A DNA stretch of 64,000 nt from Floccularia luteovirens (taxonomy: Eukaryota > Basidiomycota > Agaricomycetes > Agaricales > Squamanitaceae). The notes below the pieces were generated by a model. The model saw only the letters and a program-made list of their open reading frames with translations. It ran no database searches and was not told the origin of the DNA. Every line of letters begins with the position of its first letter. Position 1 is the first letter of the stretch. The DNA is taken from contig VSJF01000007.1 in the NCBI GenBank assembly GCA_009739215.1, positions 1,178,001 to 1,242,000 of the forward strand, read 5' to 3'. The translations under genes and the position numbers were made by a program. Of this stretch, positions 44,424 to 55,518 are shown piece by piece.

Positions 44424-47400
44424 ATGCTCAGCTCGATGAAAGGACGTGTTCCTCCGGTTCTGACTTCGCAGAAGGCTGTTACCTATGGACTGAATAATTG
44501 TAGGCGTCATATTAAGTTTCCTAGGCCTGTGCACCGACAATATGCAACCTTTATGGCTTCTGCATCACTACGTAGAAGATACGCCACCCATGCATACACT
44601 GCCTTTCGACACGCACATATCCGCGCTATTTCTTATACTGCCATTCCAAGATTTATTGCTCGAGCGTTTCGTGTTCCAATTGCAGGGGCAACAATCGGTG
44701 CTGGAGGGTTCGGTTATGCTAATTACAAATTTGATGGTGTGTCTGAATGCTGTCTACTCTTTATTCATCCTCACCTTTGGGCTAGAAATGCGCAAGACAA
44801 CTGGGGAGTGGATAAATTCTGCTCAGGAGACAGCACATGATATATTTGATACCGCCTCTGCTGGCCTCAAATCTGTGACCTCTCGCGTATCAGAACTCAA
44901 GCTTCCCTCCGTTGAGCTGCCTTCCACTCCACAGTTTCTCAAGGATCTCTTTTCCTCGCAGGAAGGTGGTGGAAAACGCGGGAATGGCCAGGAGGAGGGA
45001 GATGGTCAAGGTCACCGTAAAGGCTCCCCTCGAGACGATGTTACAATTGCTGCTCTTGTTGCAGCTACTATGTCTTCCCCGAACGATGTGAAGAAGGCAG
45101 ACGATCTCATCGCAGATGCGCGTCAAAATGGTCTTATGCACCTCACAAAAAAGCTCATAGAAATTCGATCTATGCTCCTAAGTATAGACCAGAGTGACGC
45201 ACTCAAGCTTCCTAGCATTGTAGTTATTGGTAGCCAAAGTTCGGGAAAAAGTTCAGTCCTGGAAGCTATAGTGGGGCACGAGTTCCTCCCCAAGTGCGTC
45301 CGTTCGTTTCTCTCTTGTTCTGGTCTAAACTTTCTAACAGAGGCGATAACATGGTAACGCGTCGTCCTATTGAACTTACTCTCATTCATACCCCGAAAAC
45401 AAACGACAAAACCCTAGTGGAATACGGAGAGTTCCCTGGGCTGGGGTTGGGGAAGATAACTAATTTTGGCGATATACAACGTACCCTTACAGATCTTAAT
45501 CTCGCCGTTCCTTCCTCAGAGGCTGTGTCCAACGAGCCCATTGATCTCCGCATATACTCTCCAAATGTCCCTGACCTTACGCTAATCGATCTGCCCGGTT
45601 ACGTGCAGATATCTTCTTTGGACCAGCCTGATAGCCTTAAAGAAAAAATTGCTGCTCTATGTGACAAATACATCCGCGAACCAAACATTATTTTGGCTGT
45701 TTGCGCAGCAGATGTCGATCTAGCAAACTCCCCTGCTCTGCGGGCAAGTCGCAAGGTGGACCCCTTAGGTCTTCGTACCATTGGAGTAATTACAAAGATG
45801 GACCTAGTTCCACCAGACCAAGGCATAGGTATCTTAGCCGGTAATCGATATCCACTTCATCTGGGTTACGTTGGTGTAGTGGCTAAATCCCATGGAAAAA
45901 GTTCTGGCAAAGAAATTGCTACCCTTGCCCGACAAGGAGAAACAGACTACTTTAGCTCGCATAAAGATTTCTTCGGAAATTCAACTTCTGTAATGGTCGG
46001 AACAGATACCTTACGGCGACGGTTAATGGAGGTTCTCGAGTCGTCCATGGCATCGTCGCTACATGGGATCACCAATGCTGTTCAACTCGAGCTCGAAGAA
46101 GCCACATATCAATTCAAAGTTCAATACAATGATCGGCGAATAACTGCCGAGTCTTATGTGGCCGAAACAATGGATACCCTCAAACTTCGCTTCAAAGAAT
46201 TCTCGCAACAATTCAAGAGACCTGTAATACGTACGAAACTAAAATCTATGCTTGACGACAAAGTAATGGATGTCCTCGAGCAACTCTATTGGTTGGACAA
46301 ACGTGCAGGGGAGCTTGCAGAGTTATCAATGGACCCAAAATTATCACCAGATAATGTCGAGCCTTATTGGCGCCACAAACTTGAAGCGGCATCGTCCTTA
46401 TTGACAAAATCAGGCATAGGACGTGATTCAACCCTGCTCGTCGCAGACGGACTACGTGCTTTGATAGACTCAATCGCAGCCGGAGAGCCATTCACCTTTC
46501 ATCCGCGTGCATCCGAGCGCCTTGTTCAGTTCTCGCATATAATTCTTCGTGACAGGATTGGGGTCACGTCAGACCAAGTCGAGAATTGTATCAAGCCGTT
46601 CAAATATGAGGTGGACGTCGAGCCAAGGGAATGGGAGATAGGCAGGGAACGTGCAATCGATTTGTTCGAAAAAGAGGTCAACATGTGTGAGACGAAGTTG
46701 AAAGAGATCAAAAAAAAGGTTGGAGGAGGGAGGAGGCTTGGGGGATTGATAGGCTACGTCAGGTCATTGGAAGAGAAGCAGAAAGAGAAGTCCATCCAAC
46801 CAGTAAATCACGATGGAGAGCTCGCGTCGACTTCAAACGATGCAGAAGATGTTTCCCCAGAGTCATATCGGTATCCCCCGGCTCAGATCATTGATGGTAA
46901 ATTTCCATCTGGCCTACAATATGGGTTGGCTAACCAATTTTCCAGCACGTTACGCAATCATGTATAGTGACAGACTGAGCATACTGAAGCTTCGTCTGAG
47001 TGCATTGAAATCTAAACGGTGCAAAGCCGGTCCACAAAATGAAATATTTTGTCCCGAAGCCTTCTTGAACGTTGTCGCGGACAAGCTCGCATATACATCT
47101 GCAATGTTCATAAGTATCGAGCTTCTCGATCAATTCTTCTACCAAGTAAGTTTCCCAAGCAGCTGCAACTAGACCATTTAATTAATCTACATGTACATAG
47201 TTTCCCCGCGAGATTGATTCGCGACTATTATATGATCTTGATCGACAAGAGATCATTGAGTTTGCGCGCGAAAACCCTGTCGTCCGGCGGCATCTCGATT
47301 TACAAGAAAGGAAAGATAAATTAGAAGAGGTTAGCATTTCGATACAGATTTGCAGATCATTTACAAGTCATTAATGGATTGATTCATTTCAGGTCATGAA

Positions 47401-47485
47401 ACAGCTCAATAGTTTGTCAACACTTCGCGCAGATACAAAGCCTGCTCCTAGACGTCAGAGAGGGCTTTTCGGTGCCATGTTCTGA
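44424..47485 (+). CDS. MGM1: Mitochondrial dynamin-like GTPase (MGM1/OPA1)
   Basis: Six exons (44424-44736, 44786-45293, 45341-46896, 46946-47145, 47201-47329, 47393-47485) join in frame to 932 residues. The Arg-rich N-terminus is a mitochondrial targeting sequence, followed by an inner-membrane anchor ([16 protein letters not shown], about residues 85-100). The GTPase domain has G1 GSQSSGKSS (about 253), switch Thr in TRRPIEL, G3 DLPG (about 357) and G4 TKMD (about 425). The middle and effector regions follow, and the end is basic ([11 protein letters not shown]). Mgm1 fuses the inner membrane and maintains cristae and mitochondrial DNA. Length, order and anchor agree with the fungal family. 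Confidence 0.95.
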
Positions 47486-47895
47486 TTGTATCACCTATAT
47501 CTTCTACTATAGCTAGTTCTGCATCTGGATTGACCCTTTTCTTCTACAATATTTCAAGAATCCATATTATATTATCCAACCCACCTCCACTGACCTCAAT
47601 ACCTGTACATGATTGTATCCTTCACATATTCCGACATCGGGTAATTTATTGATTGTGAAGGCTTGGTATACTTGGGGCCATAGGCAAACAGTCGGAATTT
47701 GCAAGATTTAGTGAGATTTTGGACCTAACCAGAACCTCATGCGCAATATTTACGCAGAAAAAATATGTAAGTACATCATCTGCCTCGAGAACATTAGAAC
47801 TAGCCTAACGTATGAATATATCAAGCCTTCACAAATGGAAAGATGTCATAAAACTAAGAACTGAAGGGGGCTATCTCAGGAATAAATGAATCATT
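47486..47895. other. Intergenic between MGM1 and the tandem family
   Basis: About 400 bp of convergent 3' sequence; nothing recognisable. Confidence 0.5.
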
Positions 47896-48798
47896 GCTCA
47901 AGACCTCAATTGGACGGACGAGCCGACTCTCTATCGGGAAATCCCTTGGGATTACTTAACCCACCCGATAATTGTGCCCGCTATAATGATGGAATTAATA
48001 TCCACACATATACACAAAAAAAATCACTTACCCATGCACCCATTTTAAACATGTTGACATTATGCGAGAATTTTGCGCAGATGCTCTCCATGTCTTTGTC
48101 ACCATCTGCAGTATTGATTGGAATACTATGCCATGTCCCTGCTCGTTTTGGTGGTTTCTTTGTTATTTCCTCGGAGTAATCATATTTTTTCTTCACCACC
48201 GTAACTAGTGACGATGCGTACCAATAACATTGGGTCTTAAGGGCTTCGTATCGTAAGGCATGCTGGTGAATAGTAACCGCTAATATTGCTAGATCCCAAA
48301 GACAAAGGGTGCTGAGGTGGTGTTGTGGACGCTATTATCTGACTTGGACGAGAGTGGGCTAAACTCGGCAATGCGATTATACGAATCCTTGGGGGGAAGT
48401 TTTTGAATAGCTTGTATACAATCCTTGCCTAACATCTCGAGGGAACTCGAGGAGGCAGAGTTCAATGACCTGGAGCTAAAAAATCCTGATTGTTCCCTCT
48501 CCGGCCGTTTACCATTTTCTGATATTATCGAAGCATATCTATCTAGACGTAGATATCGAGATTCACTTTTATCCGGAAGCTTAACGACAGCGACGATACA
48601 TTCATGTTGAGATGCCATCTTCCCCTTGTACCAAATTATTTCTTGAATTTGAAGTGAGTTGAGTCGCGGCCCTGCCGCTTTATTACGGGCGTCCTTCCTA
48701 TACACGTCCTGGAGGTAATTAACGTAGATAGTCACATCAAGTGCGGTTTGGGGAAACAAGTATGACAGCTCGTAGTCGTCGAACATGCCTTGAATCAT
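47896..48798 (-). pseudogene. Tandem family copy 1, frameshifted
   Basis: Closely similar to copy 2. The 5' part (48798-48289) starts MIQGMFDDYELSYLFP and holds the strand motif SQHECIVAVV and RYLRLDRYA. A 1-bp deletion relative to copy 2 near 48310-48325 ends this frame. The next frame continues LCLWDLAILAVTIHQHA, TQCYWYASSL and KKKYDYSEEI to a splice donor at GAW|GTAAGT. Both candidate catalytic residues (His in QHE, Cys in QCYW) remain. Unless an unseen intron covers the shift, this copy is inactive. Confidence 0.72.
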
Positions 48799-50617
48799 GA
48801 GTAACGGACGAGGGGGTGATTTAGTTTATTTTGTCACGCCCTGGAGATATAAATGCTCTTTATAGAGTCTGCCTCCTGAGGCCAGGGAAGAACCTTAACC
48901 AGCTGAAAAATGTTGATACAAGAGCTCTTATCCTTGAAACCGTGTTTGCAACGAGGTGAAATGGCGTCAGCTGAACAATAGTAAGGCTACCCACATGTCA
49001 ATGCATTATCGTGCACTTCAGTGAATTGCGTCCAATGCTGTTTCTGTGCTGCATTTCGCATGGGAGATTAAAGCTATGAAATGTGCAGGGAGTTGGGCGT
49101 CAATCGTAGATATGGGGAGGTAACGGTTTGATCTAGTAGATTCGAACACAATAATACACTTACCTCGCATACTGTATGTGTCAAACACTAATTAGTAGCA
49201 AACGTGAGGGATATGTCACCATCTCAGATGTTGTCCACCAGGCGCTGCTCATGGGTAAAATCCCTTTCACAGAAATGAAACGAGGAATCACCGACATTCT
49301 GTGGAGATTACTAGAAAAGGATGGATTTTGCAAACAAAGTGAGAAACGTGAAAATTTGTTTCAATTCGCTAAAACATAGTCTCGTCCCCAGACGTTCGGT
49401 GCGGTCGTATAGTCTGACGTCGTGAAACCCCTCACTATGGTCTGAGCTGGGTCTGAGTCCATTTTTGACTATTAGAGATTAAAATTATTATTATTATTGT
49501 TAGAGTTTGATAATTAATATGTAATACAGTTCATGTGAGTAGCTTGGAAAAAGAGGGGGTGAAAAACAGACCAAAAAACATGCAAAAGGAGCTCTGGAGC
49601 TGCTTTTGCATAGTTAAAAAAAAGAGTGATTTTTCGGGTACTTCTGAACTCAGAAAAACGATTCAAAAATCCCACGAAAATTCTATCAAAAATCAGCCAA
49701 AAAAGGCTGCGTGAAACGCCCTATTGATCTCAAGTAGTACTATCCTACAGAATCATGGGTAACTTGAAGACAAAGGTTTGAAGTGAACAATGTGTTTCTC
49801 CCTCTCAAAGTTAAATATCAGTGAATAACCTCTTTTGCTTGTATTTTCGTAGTTTTCTGCTCTATATACATGATAAAGTTCAACATAAAGCGGGTGGGGG
49901 AAGAAAGAACAAAGCTACCTTCAGTTTCCTATTTTCAGTGAGCGGTTTCTTATTTTCCTGCTCATTTTCAGCTACTGACCATATCATTTTTTCAAAATGG
50001 ACATCGTAATGTTGTAAGCTCTTTCAGCTGAACTGGAAGTAGGAAGATTCCTACGTTTGCCTTGAAATTTTCCAGATCACGAGCAAAATCTGCCTTAACC
50101 TTTCTGAAACCTTCTGGCATACTGTATCGTCTGATATCTTTCCATTTGGAAATTATTCTTATCGATGTCGGTATAGCGAAAGACCAACCCCATGACCTCT
50201 ATGACAATAAGAGTGAACCAATTGCATCGTCTTTCAAAGTCTGGTAGTGTGGTGAATGGTTGTGAGTAGTTCTAATGAGGATGCTGAAACAGACTGGGGA
50301 AGGCTGACTCTATGTAGTATCCAATCGCATGGCCATTTACCTAAGCTTGTCATCATTCATGACTCTCCTGAATTTGACAGTATTAGACTTCTTTGGTTGA
50401 TATATATCATGATATATCTATCGAAGTGCAGGAAATGGATATCTACTCAGACCTCGTTTTGACGTTTGATACCAGACATAGAACATTCGCTTCGTGATTT
50501 CTTAAATGGGATTTTCGTTTTCTCAAATTGAAGCAAGTCAAGCCACTGGACAGTAGAGGATGTATGAACTGAAGCTAGTACATATTCGTGTTGGACACTT
50601 TTCTTCCCCCCGTAAAT
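48799..50617. other. Region without a supported gene
   Basis: The upstream region of copy 1 plus about 1.5 kb without recognised coding. A 67-codon plus-strand ORF at 49176-49379 has no recognisable motif. 49470-49720 looks like a repeat remnant, with an ATT microsatellite (49483-49499) and an imperfect palindrome at 49581-49610. Confidence 0.45.
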
Positions 50618-50884
50618 TCAAATTACGTGAATTCTGAATTGATTGACAGTCAGAACTTGCTCCCTCTTCCCTCTCTCCTCTGCTTGGACAGTCTGTAGAG
50701 TTTTCATATACCCCTCCACATCCTGTGGACTTTCAGGGAACACAGTATCAATGATATAGTTCCTACTGTTGCGTGCACATGTACTTTGCGTGGATAAAAA
50801 TCCGTTCATCGTGGGATGGTTCTCACCAGAGACTGGAGCAGTAGATTTGACTGGTGTAGGAGCCAACTTTCTGAAATATTTCAT
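50618..50884 (-). pseudogene. Tandem family relic, N-terminal fragment
   Basis: The 88-codon reading ends DTVFPESPQDVEGYMKTLQ, then LTVNQFRIH. These match the family entry motif (LFPE...DVxTYxKxLQ...LTINDAKIHEL in copy 4). A stop follows just before the expected YK-rich strand, and no RLDRY or QCYW part follows. It is a truncated relic. Confidence 0.65.
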
Positions 50885-52058
50885 TGGGTAACTCCAGTTA
50901 GGCGGGAGGTTTTGTGACTGGTTGTTGTAGCTGTATGTTCAGAACACGAGCCTTTAAACGAGGGACCCACGCATGGACAGGAGATATCTCCCATTGCAGT
51001 ATGACTAGACCTGGTGACCAATCCTTACGGTGTGAGCTCTCAGCGGAAATGAATAGGTAGACCATGTTTTCTATGGGGTAGAGGGTTGGACGCCACCATC
51101 TTACAATATTATGGGCGTCAGCACTTGATGAAGCATGTTGCGTGAATTACAAGTGCCCTAACCTAAACTAATTCAGATTGAAACAAACATCAGGCAATAG
51201 TGAATACAAAGAATAATTTTCGCAACTTTGGTCGCCCTACTTACTTTGTTGCTCAGTCGCACACTTAATTAGTGAGATTGAGACTATGATAGGAATTCCC
51301 GCAAAGGCAATCACCTCTTTGGGGTGGGTCCATAGAATTCAAAACGATTCTATGTGTACGGCCTGCGCAATGACTCTATCACTGAGTGTTTCTGACAACA
51401 TGTTACTGGCTCACTGAAAGAGATCAGTTACCTTTCAGTAATTTTTCATGAATCCTTTCAAGTGTTGGGAGTGGAGAATGATGAAGAAAAAAGGGTTGTG
51501 GGGGGTATTTTGTGTGTGGGAAAATTTAAACGTTCAAACGTGAACTAGTTCATTCTGACTCAACAGTTTTTTAGAAAATATTGATAAATACAGTACTGAT
51601 GGGTACAAGTTCACTATTCCCAATAAATATATGGGATTTTGCGATGCCTTCGCGAATGATCGATAATTTTTGAAAAAGGGGGCGCTCAAAAAGACATGAT
51701 GCTGATCGTGATGCTGTGATGGACCGCACGCCATTAGCCGATTCAAGATCTGACTCATAGTAGATCCGCCAAACCGAAAGACAGCGAAGATAAATGTCTG
51801 TATAGACGTGATGAACATGAGCAAGTCATACTGAGAGAGGGAACGACAAAGTTTCAAAAAGTCCGTGTCGTGTAAAGACCTAGGTTAGTCGGATCGTCCA
51901 ATAGCAAGAAGAAAATTATTTATTGAAGATGCATTTCTAGATGCCTAGAACTAATCTGCCTAATCAACAAACAGGAATTCAAACCACAAAGTATAGAAGA
52001 ACGCCACTAAACTACGATTAAAAGAACAGGACTTCAGAACGATAAGACTCAAATCTAA
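50885..52058. other. Region without a supported gene
   Basis: 1.2 kb with one unrecognised 107-codon minus-strand ORF (51534-51857). No domain or family motif was seen. Confidence 0.4.
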
Positions 52059-52950
52059 TTAGAGGGACGACCCGGAGTCTGTTCCCTGCAAGGTACACTT
52101 ATCACATCATTTAATCCAGTAGATAGTGTGGGTTGCTGATGGTGGCATTCAGAAAAGAAAATACTGACATTTATATGTATATGTCACTCACCCAATTACC
52201 CACTTTAAACAGGCTGATGTTATCTGCAAATTTTGTGCTTATGCATTCGATCTCTCTTTCACCGTCCGCAGTATTGATCGGAATGTTATGCCATGTCCCC
52301 GCCCGCTTTGGAGGTTTCTTTGTTATCTCTTCGGTATAATCGTACTGTCGCTTCAACACGATGACCAACGACGATGCATACCAATAACACTGCGTCTTTA
52401 ACGCCTCATATCGTAAAGCGTGTTGGTGGATAGTCAAAGCCAATATGGCTAGATCCCACAGACGAAGGGTTTTGAGTGGCCCCTGATTCACGCTGCCACT
52501 TGGTTTAGAAGAGAGTGGACTAAACCCAGCAATGCGAGTACATGTGTCCTTGCATGGAAGTTGGGAGATGGTTCGAATACAATCCTTGCCCAGCATCTCG
52601 AGGGAACTAGAGGAGGTGGAGTCAAATGATCTGGAACTGAAAAGTCCTGGTCTCTTTTCCTTTTTTTTCTTCCCGTCCTCTGTAACGACTCTCGAGGCAT
52701 ATCTGTCCAAACGTATATAACGAAATCCATCCTGGTTCGGGATCTTGACGACGGCGACGATGCATTCATGCTGACTTGCTGTATTGTCCTTGTACCATAT
52801 TATCTCTTGAACTTGGAGTGAGTCAAGCCGTGGTGTCGCTGTTTTGTTTTGGACATCGTGGTTGTATAGGTCCTGTAGATATCTGACATAGATTGTTACA
52901 TCGAGGGCAGTGTGGGGAAATAGGTGTGATAGCTCGTAGTCTTGGAACAT
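52059..52950 (-). CDS. Tandem family copy 2 (unrecognised; putative His-Cys fold)
   Basis: Two exons (52950-52192 and 52085-52059) give 261 residues. Motifs in order: HLFPHTALDVTIYVRYLQ (about 9-26), SLQVQEIIWYK, SQHECIVAVV (His about 66), RYIRLDRYAS, KDCIRTI, LRLWDLAILALTIHQHA, TQCYWYASSLVIVLK (Cys about 188) and YDYTEEITKKPPKRAGTWHNIPI. The tail KFADNISLFKVGNW ends at a GTGAGT donor, and a 9-codon exon ends GSSL. There is no signal peptide or membrane segment. I do not recognise the family. Strand-His before helix-Cys recalls permuted NlpC/LRAT/PPPDE enzymes; this is inference. It is the best-preserved short member. Confidence 0.75.
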
Positions 52951-53869
52951 GCTTAGATTATAAGATGTGGAAATGATTGTAGCATGCTTGTAATCTACCT
53001 GGTTTATATGTGAACTGTAATGCCAGGGCCCAGGAGCTAAAAAGGAATGTCAGTCAACTCGGAAGATTCACCATTTACAATGAGGTGAGTTCGGCGTCTA
53101 CTTGACAATAGTAAAGTTCCCAATATGGCAAGGTGTTATCAAGCAACACCAGTCAACTTGAAGTTTGTTGCGCAGCTCGTGTATGTTGCACCTTCGCAAA
53201 GCAGCCAGCTCAATGTAACGCGCCGGTATCTTTTGTCACACCATCACCATCATTTTTGAACGTGGAGTCAATGAGGTCTACGCGCGATGCAAGGTTTTCA
53301 CGAATACGAGAGTGCTCGGTACAATATAGGAAGACCGTGATAAGTACTCATACAGAATAATCGAACCAAGCCCCAAACATCCTTTTAAACTACTTATTGT
53401 TCATTCGGCCAATTCCTGGTGTCGCATCTGTTGTCAAAATGTTGCATACAACCTATTCTGGGGTATGTTTCATTTTGTGATTATCGAATTCATTCCCCAA
53501 CGTTCCTGATTTCTACTCGTCCATTGTGAAATGAGGACCATAAGACCGTGTTTTGAGTGCGCAGTGGTCGTTTATCATCAAGTGCTTTGAATAATAATTT
53601 TTGGCAAATTCAATTAATTTTAGAAACGACGCTAAAGGTATGCAAAGCCGTTGTGAAATTATTACCCCCGAGTGGGAGAAATCAAATACGTCCAGCAAAG
53701 GGTGATAGTATTAATTCATGTTCTAATACTAAAGGCACTTAATAAGGCTAGGTCCCACAAATAATCCACGACAGCCATTGTCACAGTTCTGTGTATGCGA
53801 GGGGTTAAGTACAAGTGAACCTCTTTGTGGGAAGCTTTGAAATAAAACTAACAAAATGCCGCCCAATGG

Positions 53870-54204
53870 TCCTTGCAGAACTAAGAGGTGGATGAACAAC
53901 CCCCTCCTTTTTTCCCACCATACATCGCAGAATATTTGTCTAAACGTATTTAACGAACTCTATCCCCACTTGTGAAATCACAACCGCCAGCAGACATATA
54001 TGCTGTAGCCTTTTATGACCTTTGTACTAGTATTTTCTGAGTTTGAAGTGTGTCGGCTTTCCTTGCTTTCTGTATCGCTTTGGATGTCCCGCTAGCAGTT
54101 GCCAAATTTTTTTTGTGTACATGGGGCATGCTGCTTATTGTAACTTGTGTGCGCTGGTGACGTGAATACGGCATAACTGTATTATTTGTCACCTTACAAA
54201 GCAA
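53870..54204 (-). pseudogene. Tandem family relic, middle fragment
   Basis: Minus-strand reading passes QVTI, LQTQKILVQRS, then AGGCDFTSGDRVR, a stop, IRLDKYSAM. This lines up with the DVTIY...LQVQEI...RYIRLDRYA region of copy 2. It is badly decayed, with at least two stops. Confidence 0.55.
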
Positions 54205-54439
54205 TTCAGGTATTTACCCAGTAGACACCCACCCCGCAGGCTAAACCACGCCAACAAAGTGGAAGGTGGAAACGAAAGGAAGGGGAGTAACAAAGATAAC
54301 TAGATAGTAACCACTAAGAGCATAAGAGAAAGTAAACTTTGAACACATGGGAACTACTACTTGTCATGGCGTTTATGTTCAGTTCAAGGCATTATTGCCC
54401 GCTTCGCTTTTATTGTGATGGGTAAATTAAAAGGTTGTT

Positions 54440-55518
54440 AAGATTAACAAACAAATTGACAGACCTGTTCTCCGTCTCCATAGATCCTTCACCTGCGTCA
54501 GGCTCTGAGTTGGGTACTTCCTCGTTCGACTCGGCAGCTGTCTAACCGGAAATAATTAGGATGCAACGAGTTTAAATGACGAAATGAAATTGCCAACCCA
54601 TTCCCCTTTTTCGAAGCGGTCTGAGTTTTCTGTGAATTTCTTATTTATGTCGGCTGCTTGAGGCCCTTCAGGGTCCTAATGGAGACGTTCAGAACAATAT
54701 GACAGTTTATACAGTAGAACAGAAACACGAACCAATTCCGCTTTGGTAAAAATTTCGCGGATATCATCAAATTTCTGGCTCAGGTTAGGCATATCCTTCC
54801 GAATACTAGCTTTGGAGGTAATCTTGAGCCAGCCCCACCATCCTGCAGTTTTCTCCTTCATCTCATCCGATAGGTCCTGGACATAATTGTACTTGCTTTT
54901 TAATACAGCAACCAATGTAGCCGAAAACCAGTAGCATTGGGTCGTAAGTGCTTCATATCCTGAAGCATACTGATGGATAGTGGAAGCCAACAGGGCCAGA
55001 TCGCACAAGCGAAACGACTGAGGGAAAAAACTGGCGATATAAGTGCTTTTTGGGGGCGTTTTTTTCTCGAATGAATTTGATTACGTCTTTGCTTTGGCCT
55101 GTAGGAATGCTGGCAGAAACGGACTGAGTACCCGATTTGAAGCGATGGGTTTTTTTTTCTGTTCCAGCCTTGTAATTGGAGGAATATCTATCCAAACGCA
55201 TGTAAAAAAGCCCCTCCTTTTGGAGATGACTTCTAGTGTCTAGAAATTTGACCTTTCCTTGAGGTTCTATCGTAGCGACGATACATTCATATTGGGACCC
55301 ATCTTTCCCCTTATACCATACGACCTCATGACTTTAAAATTGTTAAGTCGGTTAGCCTTTTTTCCATAAATGAGTTGTAATTGTACAAAGTAAGTTGTCA
55401 CATCGAGATCATCTTCTGGAAACAAGAGGATAATATCGCTGCTGTCGAGAAGGTCCTTGCTATTGGGCATTTGAGTAGAAGTCCAGAGTAACGGAGTGCT
55501 TTGGTAGCATATCAACAA
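54440..55518 (-). pseudogene. Tandem family copy 3, frameshifted
   Basis: It starts with LFPEDDLDVTTYFVQLQ near 55430. A frameshift follows before EVVWYKGKDGSQYECIVATI, where Tyr replaces the family His. The next frame gives YMRLDRYSS. A second shift near 55060 precedes RLCDLALLASTIHQYA, TQCYWFSATLVAVLK and YNYVQDL. An acidic tail lies at 54670-54590 (KKFTENSDRFEKGEW), followed after a candidate intron by EEVPNSEPDAGEGSMETEN. With two shifts and the His lost it is probably inactive, though unusual splicing is not excluded. Confidence 0.68.

Noticed and set aside
29852..47485. Secondary-metabolite or defence gene cluster
   Set aside because: The genes are unrelated housekeeping functions with normal spacing and no shared pathway.
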